DNA from: Xestospongia muta
Taxonomy: Eukaryota; Porifera; Demospongiae; Haplosclerida; Petrosiidae
Assembly: GCA_963693285.1 (NCBI GenBank)
Contig: OY848919.1
Span: forward strand, 6,168,136-6,232,135
DNA: 64,000 nt
Reading direction: 5' to 3'
The notes beneath the pieces were generated by a model. It had not been told where the DNA came from and did not search any database. It saw only the letters and a list, made by a program, of their open reading frames with translations. This document shows positions 36,511 to 48,617 of the stretch, piece after piece. A program made the position numbers and the translations under genes. Every line of letters starts with the position of its first letter. Within the stretch, counting starts at the first letter, position 1.

Positions 36511-38172
36511 TAAGCTTGAATTAAAAAAAAAGCAGAGATGTAAAACAATTAAAAGATATGTATATGACGTCCTGATCAGGGTGAAAGTGAACTAGATGAA
36601 AGACTAATTAAAAGCTAGGTGTATAAAAATTACGCTACAGTTGCTAAAATTTACTTTATTTTGGACAGACTAAATTTAAAAAAAGATCAAAGCTACATTT
36701 AGTCTCGTTCCAGCCAAACTTGCAAGCTAAAGTAGCTTGTGAGTAGGTCTGGGGACGAGACTAAATTACATTTATCCTCAAATCTAGCCTGCGTGAGGCA
36801 AACTCTTTGTATCCATGTATTCCTAATTATATAAATCCACAAAATGCTCTGACTTCTCGATAACTACAATTCATTCAGGCCCCATATAAAAAGTAATCCT
36901 TTTAATTTGTTATTGTTAATTTTCTTTAAATATAGTTTCCATGTATTTTTTTCTCTTTTTTATGTACCTGTAAAACTACGTTTTATAGTAAATTATTATA
37001 GTAATTTTATTTGCATATCTGTTCATATATATATATATATATATATACACTTAAATAATATCATTAATGTACCATACCTCTCAAAATGACTATGATCCAA
37101 TATTGGGCCGGTTCTATATCTTTTGAATCCACAAGACAAAAAGGGAGGGAAAAACACTGTAAGTATATGCACAAGCTTATCTTATCAATAATAATTGTTT
37201 ATCTATGCAAAGGCTGATCTATTACGTGTCTGAATATACATCCCTAGTCTAGCCTCTTCTCAGTTTTGATAGCCTAACGAGCTCAACTACGCCCTTCAGT
37301 TTATCATATATATAACACATGCAGCCTGAACGAGCCTCAAACGTTTTATGCCATAGGTTTTAGCTGTTAAAATATTTCATTGAAGGATAAAAAAATAGAA
37401 TTAGAATTGGAATATTTTTGGCAAGCTGCAAAGTAAAATTGGATATTTTCTGAAAACGTCAAAGCAGAGTATGAAATTTAAAGTAGAATTGGATGTCTGC
37501 CTTTGGCTTCCGTGATAAGATAACCTTGTAGCTAGTTTAGCGAGCAAGACCCTGCTTTTTTTGATACGCTGACAAGCGTAGGAGGGTCTACAAGTAAAGT
37601 AGGCTTACTGACCTATTGAAATGTATGGAATGCTGGGCAGTACCGCAATATTTACATAGTGGTTATAGTAGCTTGAATTAAGAAAAAAAAGCAGAGATTT
37701 AAAACAATTAAAAGATATGTATATGATGTCCTGATCAGGGTGAAAGTGAACTAGATGAAAGACTAATTAAAAGCTAGGTGTATAAAAATTATGCTACATT
37801 TTCTAAAATTTACTTTATCCTGGACAGACTAAATTAAAAAAAAAGATCAAGGCTACATTTAGCCCTACTTGCAAGCTAAAGTAGCTTGTGAGTAGGTCTG
37901 GGGACGAGACTAAATTACATTTATCCTCAAATCTAGCCTGCGTGAGGCAAACTCTTTGTAACCATGTATTCCTAATTATATAAATCCACAAAATGTTCTG
38001 ACTTCTCGATAACTACAATTCATTCAGGCCCCATATAAAAAGTAATCCTTTTAATTTGTTATTGTTAATTTTCTTTAAATATAGATTCTATGTATTATTT
38101 TTTCTCTTTTTTATGTACCTGTAAAACTACGTTTTATAGTAAATTATTATAGTAAGTTTATTTGCATATCTG

Positions 38173-38209
<37 letters not shown>

Positions 38210-38824
38210 TTAAATAATATCATTAATGTACCATACCTCTCAAAATGACTATGATCCAATATTGGGCCGGTTCTATATCTTTTGAATCCACAAGAAAAAA
38301 CGAGTGAAAAACACTGTAAGTATATGCACAAGCTTATCTTATTAATAATAATTGTTTATCTATGCAAAGGCTGATCTATTACGTGTCTGAATATACATCC
38401 CTAGTCTAGCCTCTTCTCAGTTTTGATAGCCTAACGAGCTCAACTACGCCCTTCAGTTTATCATATATATAACACATGCAGCCTGAACGAGCCTCAAACG
38501 TTTTATGCCATAGGTTTTAGTTGTTATAATATTTCATTGAAGGATAAAAAAATAGAATTAGAATTGGAATATTTTTGGCAAGCTGCAAAGTAAAATTGGA
38601 TATTTTCTGAAAACGTCAAAGCAGAGTATGAAATTTGAAGTAGAATTAAATGTCTGCCTTTGGCTTCCGTGATAAGATAACCTTGTAGCTAGTTTAGCGA
38701 GAAGACCCTACTTCTTTTTGATACGCTGACAGGCGTAGGAGGGTCTACAAGTAAAGTAGGCTTACTGACCTATTGAAATGTATGGAATGCTGGGCAGTAC
38801 CGCAATATTTACATAGTGGTTATA
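36511..38824. repeat. Tandem duplication, two 1157-bp units
   Basis: Unit 1 is 36511-37667 and unit 2 is 37668-38824. The offset is exactly 1157 bp at both ends and the units are nearly identical. Differences include (TA)n length (about 37026-37047 against about 38177-38205) and small indels. Each unit carries a ctaaagtagcttgtgagtag block and an inverted agggtctac motif. No open reading frame is supported; recent origin is indicated by the similarity. Confidence 0.9.
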
Positions 38825-39197
38825 AGTTCCCATATATGCAGTACCAACAACTTTTCATTTGGTGCTTTGCACTGTTCTTCCATTAGACCTAACAATGATG
38901 AAATAACTTATACAATTGATGAACACTCCTTAAAAGATATTGATGGAATGTCCTCACATCTTCTATAGTATTCAATAGCAAATGGGAGAACCTAAAACAT
39001 AAAGATTTGCCATATCCAGTTGGCAAAGAAATTAAAAAATAATTTCCCTCTAAAACAATTAAGATTGCCTTTCTCTGTTCATCCTTTAAAAAGTCATGAG
39101 CCATTTGAAGACAGTCTAATCCAAATTGAATTGCAAGTATCTTCTTTTCCTCCATATGTAACTTCACGTGGCAATTGTAATAACAGTTTATAACCAA
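38825..39197 (-). pseudogene. RecQ-like helicase fragment
   Basis: Reads FLKDEQRKAILIVLEGN and FLISLPTGYGKSLCF, the helicase motif 0/I pair with a Walker A box of RecQ type (PTGYGKS). After a break, LMEEQCKA-like residues continue almost to the edge of the 1157-bp repeat at 38824. All later motifs (DEAH and onward) are missing, so it is a fragment, possibly carried by a transposon. Confidence 0.65.
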
Positions 39198-39432
39198 TAT
39201 GTAAACATTGCAGTGCTACCCCATATTCCATACTTTCTAATGATTATTGAAATGTTTGGAACTTATTATATTCTTTAGGGTCATTAGGATAATAAGAATT
39301 TTTGTTATGATGATGATAATTTAATCCTATAATGCAAAAATAAATGGACAATCTGAAGACTAGGAGTAATTACTCATATCAGACATGTAATCTTATATCT
39401 ATTTTTAATAACAACAATATTTATAAGGGTGG

Positions 39433-39607
39433 TGTGGTAACTGGACTAGAATAGTTAGATTGAATAGGATTATAACAGAATGACAAAAGAGAATACCAAA
39501 AATCATACATCAAAGGTGAACATGAGGCTAACATAAAAAACCAACTGAGCATGCTCATAACATAATTATATACAATAACACAATAATGCATAATTCAATA
39601 CACTACA
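39433..39607 (-). repeat. Gypsy 3' LTR
   Basis: 175 bp, TG...CA ends. Followed inside the element by attcctcccc, the complement of a purine-rich tract. Confidence 0.9.
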
Positions 39608-39633
39608 TTCCTCCCCACTTTAATTTAAAAAGT

Positions 39634-40780
39634 TCAGAAGTACCTGTCAGGAGGTTTTCGATTACATGTAGGATAACGTGAGTTAAACGAAAATGATTGA
39701 AGAGTATCGGATGCTGTAGAAGTTGAATTGGTTTCCGAATTGGGAGGTAGAGCGGTAACACCAGTATTAGTTGATGTAACAGAATCTTTAGCAGGTGGTA
39801 TTATTTCAATTGCATCATCATCATTCACCTCAGAGGTTGTATCACCAACCACAGCACTGGGCTGAGTAATTGCACTAGTCTCTATCGGAACTTCCCATCT
39901 AAGAATCTGATCAATATGGCACCTTCGTCGAGAACCACTATGCATATTTACAATATATGACACAGGGCCAAGTTTTTTCACAATAATACCAGGCTGCCAA
40001 GTGACACAGTTATGACGAAGAATCTTGACCATAACATTTTCACTAGTCAAAAAATTTCTCTCGTGACTGTGTCCATCATAAGCATGTTTTTGAAGACTCT
40101 GTTTCTCCAACACTTCCCTTTCATAGCCAGGTTTTAGCAAATCTAGTACAGTCTTGATGTGACGATTGAGAAATAAGGTACTTGGGGGCACTCCTGTAAC
40201 AGCATGAGGTGTTGATCAATACTTTAGGAGAAAGCTGGACAACTTGTGATGATCAGACCTTTTATCTCTCCTTCCTGCCATAATTGATTTCTTCAAGGTT
40301 TGTACAAATGTCTCTGCTGCACCATTTGTTGCAGGGTGATACGGAGCTGTTCAATAAGGTTTTATGCCATTACATTTAAGAAATAGTTGGAACTCTTCAG
40401 AACTGAACTGTGGACCATTATCTGAGACTAATTGATCTGGCAAGCCATATGCTGCAAACACTTGTCTTAATATGTCAATTGTCTTTAAAGTAGTGGTTGA
40501 GGTCATTTCAAAGACTTCTGGCCATTTGGAATGGGCATCAACTATAATAAAATAAGTTTTACCACACAGTGGGCCAGCAAAGTCCACATGGATTAGCAGG
40601 CCACAACCATGGATTTAATGGTGATTTAGGAAGAGACGGCTTGACAGGTAGACAAGGCTCACATGATATACTAAGGTTTCTATATCAGAATCTACTCCTG
40701 GCCACCATATATGGCTTCTCGCAATAGCTTTCTTTCAGCTAATACCTGGATGATCTTGGCGTAATTCATTTAACACTTTA
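39634..40780 (-). pseudogene. Gypsy integrase and C-terminal tail
   Basis: The core at 40351-40587 reads MDFAGP, IIVDAHSKWPEVF and LVSDNGPQFSSEEF, giving two of the catalytic acidic residues. The third region is interrupted by stops at about 40230-40345. The C-terminal chromatin-facing part (39634-40191) has LGPVSYIV and ends PPDRYF. Confidence 0.85.
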
Positions 40781-40947
40781 CTCCTGTATTTGATTGGCAC
40801 AAGTACACGAATACCCCACATAACACAGTTTCCTTCAGATTAAAGTAAGGTTTAAGCTCATGAGGTACACTGCTAGGCCAACCAGTTTGGGTATATCTAA
40901 ACACTTTAGACAAAATACTGTCAGTAGAAGTGGCTAAAGCCAGTTGT

Positions 40948-41411
40948 TTAGCAGTCAGAGGTAAGGCTTCTAATTGAATGAAAAATGAAAAATACTATCA
41001 AACAGACACCCTCAATTTTCTCATTAGTGGACAAAGGTAACTTTGACAAGGCATCAGCATTAGCATGTAATTTAGTAGGCCTATAGGAGATGTCATAAGT
41101 GTAGGCCAAAAGAAGTAAGGCACAGTGCAGCATTCTAGCTGCAGTTAGGATGGAATACCCTTATTAGGACTCAAAATAGTAGACAAGGGTTTATGGTCTG
41201 TTATAAGAATGGAATTTTTTAACACCAAATCTAGAGATAAGGCCTCTTTCTCAATTTGAGGATAATTTTTTTCAGCAAAAGTGTGGGTGTGGGATGCAAA
41301 AGCAATTGGTTTTTCTGTACCATCAGGGAATGAATGTGAAATAACTGCACCCACACCATAGGCAGAGGCGTCAGTAGCTAAAGTTAGGGGAAGTTGACTG
41401 TCATAATGCAC
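40948..41411 (-). pseudogene. Gypsy RNase H
   Basis: [13 protein letters not shown] carries the first catalytic Asp, and [11 protein letters not shown] and [12 protein letters not shown] match later RNase H boxes. A break near 41145 separates the tail (YRPTKLHANADALSKLP). Confidence 0.85.
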
Positions 41412-41664
41412 AAGTAATCAATTGGATACTAACTTTTTCTTGACAGTGGTCAGAGCTTGGTCACATGCAGTAGTCCAATTCCATTTAGTACCTAGTCTTA
41501 ACAATTGATTAAGTGGGTGTAGAACTGAAGCCAAATTAGACATAAATTTACCATAATAGTTGACTAATCCCAACAGGAATCACAACTGTTGTGTATTTTG
41601 TGGTACTGGGGCATTGAGAATAGCTTGAAGCTTTTTTCTGAGGAATGCAACCCTTTTTTATCTA

Positions 41665-42471
41665 TCACATAACCCAAGTACTCTCTACTTGATTAGTTAA
41701 AAATTCACACTTACTGTATTTCACTGTGATTTCTTCGTTGGCCAGTCTCTTCAACACTTCTACACTCTCGATGTGTTGCGTTAAGGTAGATCCAGTCACC
41801 AAAATATCGTCAATATAACAGAGCACATTAGGGATTCCTTGCAGTAAGGTATCCATAACACATTGAAATAATGCAGGTGCTGAAGCAACCCCAAAGGGAA
41901 GCCTACTGTATTGATACAACCCACGATGAGTATTGATTGTTACTAGGTGTCTACTATCTTCATGTAGTGTCATCTGTTGATATGCTTGTGATAAATCAAT
42001 TTTCGAGAATATTTTACCACCAGAGAGTGTAGCAAACAGATCATCTGGCTTAGGTAAGGGATGCTTATCAATCTCAAGAGAGGGATTTATAGTCACTTTG
42101 TAGTCAACACAAATTCTCAGATTGCCATCTTTTTTTGGAACAGCAACAATTGGTGCTGCCCAACTACTATAGCTAACTTTGGTTATGATGCTGGCATCTT
42201 CCAATCACTGTAACTCTTGTTCAATATTTTCCCTCAGGGCAAAAGGCACGGGCCTTGGCCTGAAAAACTTGGGCTTTGAGCCAGGTTTGAGATCCAATTT
42301 AGCAGAGAAAGTCTTCATAGTACCTAACTTGTCATCAAAAACTGAAGGATACTTACTAATTAATAAATCTAGCTCCATTTGATTATTTGAAGTGCAAGTA
42401 AGTTTAATAGAACTCCAATAAAAGCGAAGATGCGACATCCAATTCTGTCCAATCAGACTGGGTCCAGACAC
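41665..42471 (-). pseudogene. Gypsy reverse transcriptase
   Basis: Contains WAAPIVAVPKKDGNLRICVD, LPFGVASAPALFQ and CYIDDILVTG, the RT fingers and the YIDD catalytic box. A stop separates it from the protease-side frame at 42205. Confidence 0.85.
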
Positions 42472-43375
42472 TTTTTATCACAAGAAGACTGAGCTTACGC
42501 TTCTGATCTTCATAGATGATATCAGCATCAAATTGTCCTAAGATGATAATCGCTTGAGATGTGTATGTTCGTAGTATAATGTCTGAAAGGCGTAGCTTGA
42601 CATTTGAAAATAATTTGTCATATGTAGACTGAGAGATTAATGACATAGTGGCCCCAGTATCCAGTTCCATGACTACGTTCTTCCCATTTAATTGCAGATC
42701 ACTAAGAACTGGAGGACTGGATTGACTAGAGACATTACATAATAATAATTCAAAGTCATCTATTTCATTAGTTTGTAGCCATTTTGTATCTCTCTTAGGT
42801 TTCACACCACTGTGTCCCAAGGGTGTCCCCCGAGATCCTTCCTTCTGTCTCGTGCAAGCAGGAGCAATGTGACCTACTTTGTTACATGAATGACAAGTAG
42901 CATGTTTCCTTGGACATGGTGAGGTCCTTCTCAAGTAATAGCCTCTTTTGTATCGCTTCATTATTAAGACCACAAACGAAGCGGTCACGTAGAGCATCGT
43001 CCAGGTGAGCTCCAAATTTATAGTTGGTAGCAAGGCGTCTCAACTCGGCCACAAAATCAGCAATGGTTTCCCCAGACTTTTATCACGCTTGTAAAACTGA
43101 AAGCGTTCAGCTATAATAATGGGAACAGGCTCAAAATGATCTTCCATTGTCTTAATCAAGTCATCTAGACTCTGGTCTCGAGGTTTGCCGGGCGAATAAT
43201 AGTCGGTAAGGAGAGCATAATTCATTGCTCCTATGACAGTAAGAAAAACAGGCACTTTCTTCTCTTCACTTACGCTGTTCGCATCAAAATATAGTTTTAG
43301 TCTCTCGACATAAGTAGAGAATTGCTCAGTCTCTGGCTTGAACTCCTAAATTTTTCCTACAATAGACATTTTGGT
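42404..43375 (-). pseudogene. Gypsy gag and protease, broken
   Basis: ATG near 43371 is followed after seven codons by TAG. Gag continues in that frame (FKPETEQFSTYVERLKLYF, then FLTVIGAMNYALL) to a frameshift near 43070. The CCHC knuckle CHSCNKVGHIAPAC is at about 42850-42900. The protease box VVMELDTGATMSLIS is at about 42640-42680. Confidence 0.8.
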
Positions 43376-43391
43376 CACTCTCGTCGCCAAT

Positions 43392-43568
43392 TGTGGTAAC
43401 TGGACTAGGGATAGTTAGATTGAATAGGATTATAACAGAATGACAAAAGAGAATACCAAAAATCATACATCAAAAAGTGAACATGAGGCTAACATAAAAA
43501 AACAACTGAGCATGCTCATAACATAATTATATACAATAACACAATAATGCATAATTCAATACACTACA
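43392..43568 (-). repeat. Gypsy 5' LTR
   Basis: 177 bp. Directly inside it, on the minus strand, is ttggcgacgagagtg, in the position of a primer-binding site. Confidence 0.9.
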
Positions 43569-43573
43569 GGTGG

Positions 43574-44690
43574 TCACATGTATAGTGATTGAGTTGAATA
43601 GTGCAGGGCTTTCAATGTAACTGATTAAAGCAGTATTGTTAAAGCATTCCTTTGTCCTCTTTGTTCAGGACAGACACCCTAGTCTGTGTGAGGTCCTCCT
43701 GTCCATAAATATTAATCACAATCTGACTTACTCTATTAATTTCCTATATACTAGCACAATATAAGTAAATAGCTGCTGTATTCTTAATTTATCAATGTCT
43801 TCTGAAAATATTCCTGTGTCTACTTAAAATAATATGATATAAGTTACGAAAAATGTTATTTTAATCAGAGGTTTTGTAGTCATGTTCATAACAAGTACAG
43901 AGAAATACAATAATATGAGCTAATGGATATAACTATAGATTGAAGTTAACAATAGCAAATATCATCAGCTTCTCTTTCTCTCAGGAAGTGCATAATATAT
44001 TTGTACTACAGTCCACCTCATATCTAGATCACAACAAATGTTATATTATCACTCTTAGAACACATAGAGTATTTAAGTCTTTTTGTATGTCTTTTTCTTA
44101 TACTAGATATTATATGTATATCTGCCTATTCAGATACCAATATGAATATTATTAATACATATTATTGTTTTTATTAATACTTGTTGTTATGTGCCACATC
44201 CAAATGTCTGACTGACTAACATTCATCTCAAAGAAATTAAATTAAAAAGAAATATGACTTGGAAACATACGTTTCTTTATTACAAATAATTTTGATTGCT
44301 TCATGTTGAAAATGGTATAGATATAACCCTAACAACATGTACATGTGAACAATGTAACAAAGCTAAATGAGAGAGTTATCAATACAATATACTATAGAAA
44401 ACACAGAAGCAATCACTAAGTTAGTAAAGCTAATTATAATTCAATGGAGAGTTATTGCTAAAAAGGTATTGCATTTAACTGTTAGGAAAACTAAATTGGT
44501 TTTTAAATATATTCTTTGAATTTCAACTGATTATTTTTTTTACAAAGAAATTTTAATTCTTATTATAGTCAATGAATTTTATCATATCATCTATTTTGAA
44601 TTAACTTAAATACCTATTTTGCCACTATATCTGAGTGATATATTTTTACTAGTGATATAGTTTTACCCATCATGCTCTTGTATGGTTAGA
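43574..44690. other. Gene-free stretch
   Basis: Nothing recognised apart from AT-rich sequence. Confidence 0.4.
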
Positions 44691-44699
44691 TCGACTCAA

Positions 44700-45145
44700 A
44701 GAGAATGAGCTATTCTTAGAATATAATTATGTATATCAGAGTGCATTTAAAACATTACATTATCAATGGCTGTTTGTTCTGTTTGTAAGGTCAACAGGGA
44801 AGGTTTGTAGGTGTGAAGCTCAAAACAATGTCATGTTGTTAGCTCTTTCACACACATATATATACATTCTCTTTTCGCCTAATCTTGTGTCATCTCATGT
44901 TATTATAGATAATACATTGGCATCAGTCTTCTGCTACTCTTTTAAACTTTATCATGAATTGTTTTCTGATGGAGAAATTCTATTAGCTGCACACAAAACA
45001 TGTTGTCATATAACTTTGTCTATCATGTGTATGTGTTACGTATTATGTGTAAGAGCATATTCTTGTTTTCTGTACATATGTATTAATGAAACATGTACAT
45101 TAATTAATGTACATGATGCCTTTATGATCACAATATCACTGTAAA
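44700..45145 (+). repeat. Repeat element, copy 1 (also in the palindrome)
   Basis: The block running from agagtgcattta through ggctgtttgttctgtttgta to catgatgcctttatgatcac is repeated at 48735-48900 (internally deleted) and, inverted, at 48905-49320. Likely a non-autonomous element. Confidence 0.7.
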
Positions 45146-45227
45146 AATTGATTTGTTGATTTAATCAATATATTGTTGTACAGTTTACATGTAGCAAATG
45201 TAGTGTAATGAAAAAGTAAACATAACA

Positions 45228-45293
45228 CTGTTTTTATTACTGATGTATTACTGTTTGTTTATGTAGCTATTAATACATCAGTAATAAAACAGT
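45228..45293. repeat. Hairpin
   Basis: tattactgatgtatta and taatacatcagtaata form inverted arms of about 22 bases around a short loop. Confidence 0.75.
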
Positions 45294-45537
45294 ACATATG
45301 TACATGATGTGTGGCCTGATATATTAATACATGTGTAGTATGTGACTATTGTGATATAGCAAAATGTCTGTTAACAGTTATGTATATTCAAATTTCAAAT
45401 AAAACAAAAATCACCTTAAAGAACACAAAATTAAACAAAGCAAACTACTCTAATCTTCTGTCAGTTCTGAGTAAAAGATAAACATTAATGTTACTTAGTT
45501 AATGTTAATTGTGGGAAGCAACAGACAATAAACAATA

Positions 45538-48255
45538 TCAATCAGGCTGTGTTGGCAGTTCAGTAGCTGTTGTTGTTCCTTTTGCAAATGACAAAGACAC
45601 ACTTTTAGTTGCTGTATTTGTTGTGTTTACATTTTGACTTGGCCAAACTATCATTATAAAGGCACGTGGACCAAACAAACATATTAGGACAGCCAGAGCA
45701 CTTAGTTCAATGGCAAGCAATGTCACAGCTGGTTGAAACTGGACGTCAGTAGTAGAATATGTTATTATGAATGCTAGCCATATAAGCCGAAAAGAAAATG
45801 TAGAGAATGCCACATATTTGGATTCTTTAAAATTCTGAGGGAATCGAATTGTCAAGATTGCTAGTGCATTACTAGCTATCAATAGAACACTTAAGTACAA
45901 TGTTTGCATTGACAATAATGCAATATGAGGTGAACTACATTGGACAGTAAGTGAGGGAAAATCATTAGTATTCTCTTTATTATTAACAACCATGTTTTTT
46001 ACATCTGGCTGGACAACAAGTAGAGATATAAGTTCCAGAACCATTTCAACTCCTACTAATAAAAATGTAAACAAAATCTGGTACATTGGTGAAATACATT
46101 TTGGTCTGGAAGAAACGTTTTTCTGCAAAAATATTCGAGCAATTCGTACTAGTTTAATGAATACAGCAGAGACAATTAATGAAAAAAAAACCTGCTCCAA
46201 TCCTTTGAAGAGCACAGACAACCACAGAGGGTTTCGGGATAAATACAATTGTTATTAGGAAACAAAGTGTTAATCCAGTTATAGTAGTACCATTTGCTCT
46301 CTTCCTGATGACTTGACAATTGCTGTGTTCCAGAAATATATGAAGACTCCAGTCACAAATACTACAGCTAAAAATCCAATTAAAGCTAACAATATTAGTA
46401 CAATAGACCATGCATCAGAAGGTTTAAGATATGACTCTTTGATATATATACAACTATTACTACCATTAAGAGGGTCATTACCCCACATGTATTGAGGGCA
46501 CTTGTGACATTCCTTTGAAAATGTAGTGTTTGTGTAGTTTTTTCCAAGACAAGGTTCACATATACCACAACAAGAGGACACCACTTCACGTTTGAAAAAT
46601 CCAGGATTACAAACTTGACATTGAGAGTTAAGTTCATATACAATATGGCCAGATGTATCGAGACCAAACTGTAATGTAATATTCCGATTAAATGTTATTC
46701 GCTGTTCTGACGTGTAAATACTTCCATTCCAGTAAGCTACCTGTACAAACTCATTCATTGAGCTGCAATTACTACAAGACATGTTCTTCCGTTGATAATT
46801 GTAGAATCGGTAGTTGCCTTCCACATTTCCAAACTCATCAAACATAACTTCATTTCCAGTAGGACTTATAAAGCTAACATTACTGAGATATTTCAACAAT
46901 ACTTTTCCATTAAGTCTTGTCGTTTTAGTCTCATGGCCACCAACACATGTTTGGTTAATTTGAAACCATAATAATGGCTGGTCACAATTTTCCTTAAAAA
47001 AGTTGTTAAGAGCATGAGCTACAGTGTAAACAGCATCAACAACAAGTGGTACCTTGGAATTTTGCTGATATGTTGGATGTTCTGTAATGCTGTCATTTGT
47101 GCAATTAATTCCAACAATACAGTTATAAAAAACCTCATAGTACTCTCTGAAGAAAGGATTACGCACATTAGTTCCCAGTGTAAGATTTATGTAATATTCT
47201 TCAAACATGTCATATTTTGTAGTTAGTGGTTGCACACCCCACATACCACTGACTATAGAACTAAACTCAGGAGCTTTTCTAAATGTAGCCCAGGAATCAC
47301 TAGCAATCCACAGAAATCTTCTTGTTAAATTTCTTTGAACATTTTTAATTTCTGTTAAAAGATCCACAACGTGATGTCCAAAAGCAAATACGACAACAAC
47401 ATTAGCAGAAGAATTAATCAGTTTATTGGCAAGCTTTGTGTAATTTGATGTTACAAAACTATCATCAATACCTTCATTAACATCAATACATATCTTTTCT
47501 TGTTTAGCTAGGAGATGAAACTCGTCAATGCCAGGCTGTCCATACGTGTTTTTTGAATATATAGTTGAAACGTGGTCCCAACCAAAATATACTATTAAAT
47601 CAATCATTGCTTGAGCTTGTTGATCATCTGAAGGTATTGTACGAAAGAAGTATTTATAGCGATTACGATTGCTTAAAAGAGATGACGTTGAGCTATAGCT
47701 CACTTGAGGTAAGTTAAAAAGCCGAAACAAACTAGCAACACGAATGGAGACATAACTCACTGTTGCTCCAATAACAGCAGTTATGGTAGTATTCAAAATG
47801 TTAGTATTTGATAAACAAGTAGTGTGACATAAGTCGTCTGAAAAGACAAACTCAATGCTCTCATCAAGACCTATATTCTCACTCGTGCAAGTATCTCTGA
47901 TATCATACCCAATTGTTATGTTAGGGAGTAGATAGGGGTCACTGTTGATGAGATCTATGGCATACAACATAGCTTCTGTTCTTTCAATTCCTATAAATGA
48001 AGGATTTGAACTGCATTGTCCACCAGCAGCTGTATTACCATGCAGTGCAAACAACCCACCCAAAATAATGTCTTTACCGTCACGATCTTGTATACCTCTC
48101 ACTCTATTGTCTTTATCTTTTTTGAGAACACGTTGAGGAGGAGTATTGTAATTATAATTAACTGTACACTCAGTAATTGAAAGAAATTTGAAGAGCACAA
48201 CGAGAGAAACGGCGGTACTCCACTTCATTTTGCTCATAGCTAGCTTAACGATCAC
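45538..48255 (-). CDS. Metabotropic-glutamate-receptor-like class C GPCR (two frameshifts)
   Basis: One continuous gene with no introns. Signal peptide about residues 10-30, Venus-flytrap ligand domain about 60-480, cysteine-rich domain about 546-602, first helix from 615, and seven-helix domain to the end at 45538. By eye against mGluR, the amino-acid-binding positions are kept: R92, S167, T190, D210, Y238, D320 and K401, so glutamate or a similar amino acid is the likely ligand. The frame slips at about 46295-46302 (one base short, after SSGRE) and again at the nine-A run 46182-46190 (one base extra). Between them the third frame encodes the expected TM2 and loop (GLTLCFLITIVFIPKPS, then VVVCALQRIGAG), so the two slips cancel. 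Either a sequence error pair or early decay. The 5' upstream region is one arm of a palindrome. Confidence 0.85.
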
Positions 48256-48265
48256 GTTTCACGTT

Positions 48266-48432
48266 AAATTAACTTACTAAGTAGGCGTATGGAAATATTC
48301 ATAAGCAAAATTGTTAACGTCATTTGCATAGCAAATACTAAAGGATACTGTTCTCAATGAAATAATTTATGCCACAAGTCTTAAAACCATCTGATAATTA
48401 CTCTCTCCTCCTCCCTCCCTCCCTCCCTCCCT

Positions 48433-48499
<67 letters not shown>

Positions 48500-48538
48500 C
48501 CTCCCTCCCTCCCTCCCTCCCTCCCTCCCTCCCTCCCT

Positions 48539-48617
<79 letters not shown>

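Larger units (their letters stand above)
39433..43568 (-). mobile_element. Ty3/Gypsy retrotransposon with both LTRs
   Basis: LTRs at 39433-39607 and 43392-43568 start TGTGGTAAC and end ACTACA. The element is flanked by GGTGG at 39428-39432 and 43569-43573, a 5-bp target duplication. Transcription is right to left. Gag, CCHC knuckle, protease, RT, RNase H and integrase occur in Gypsy order, but stops and frameshifts break every gene. The LTRs differ at only about five positions in roughly 176, so insertion is young compared with the state of the genes. Confidence 0.9.
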
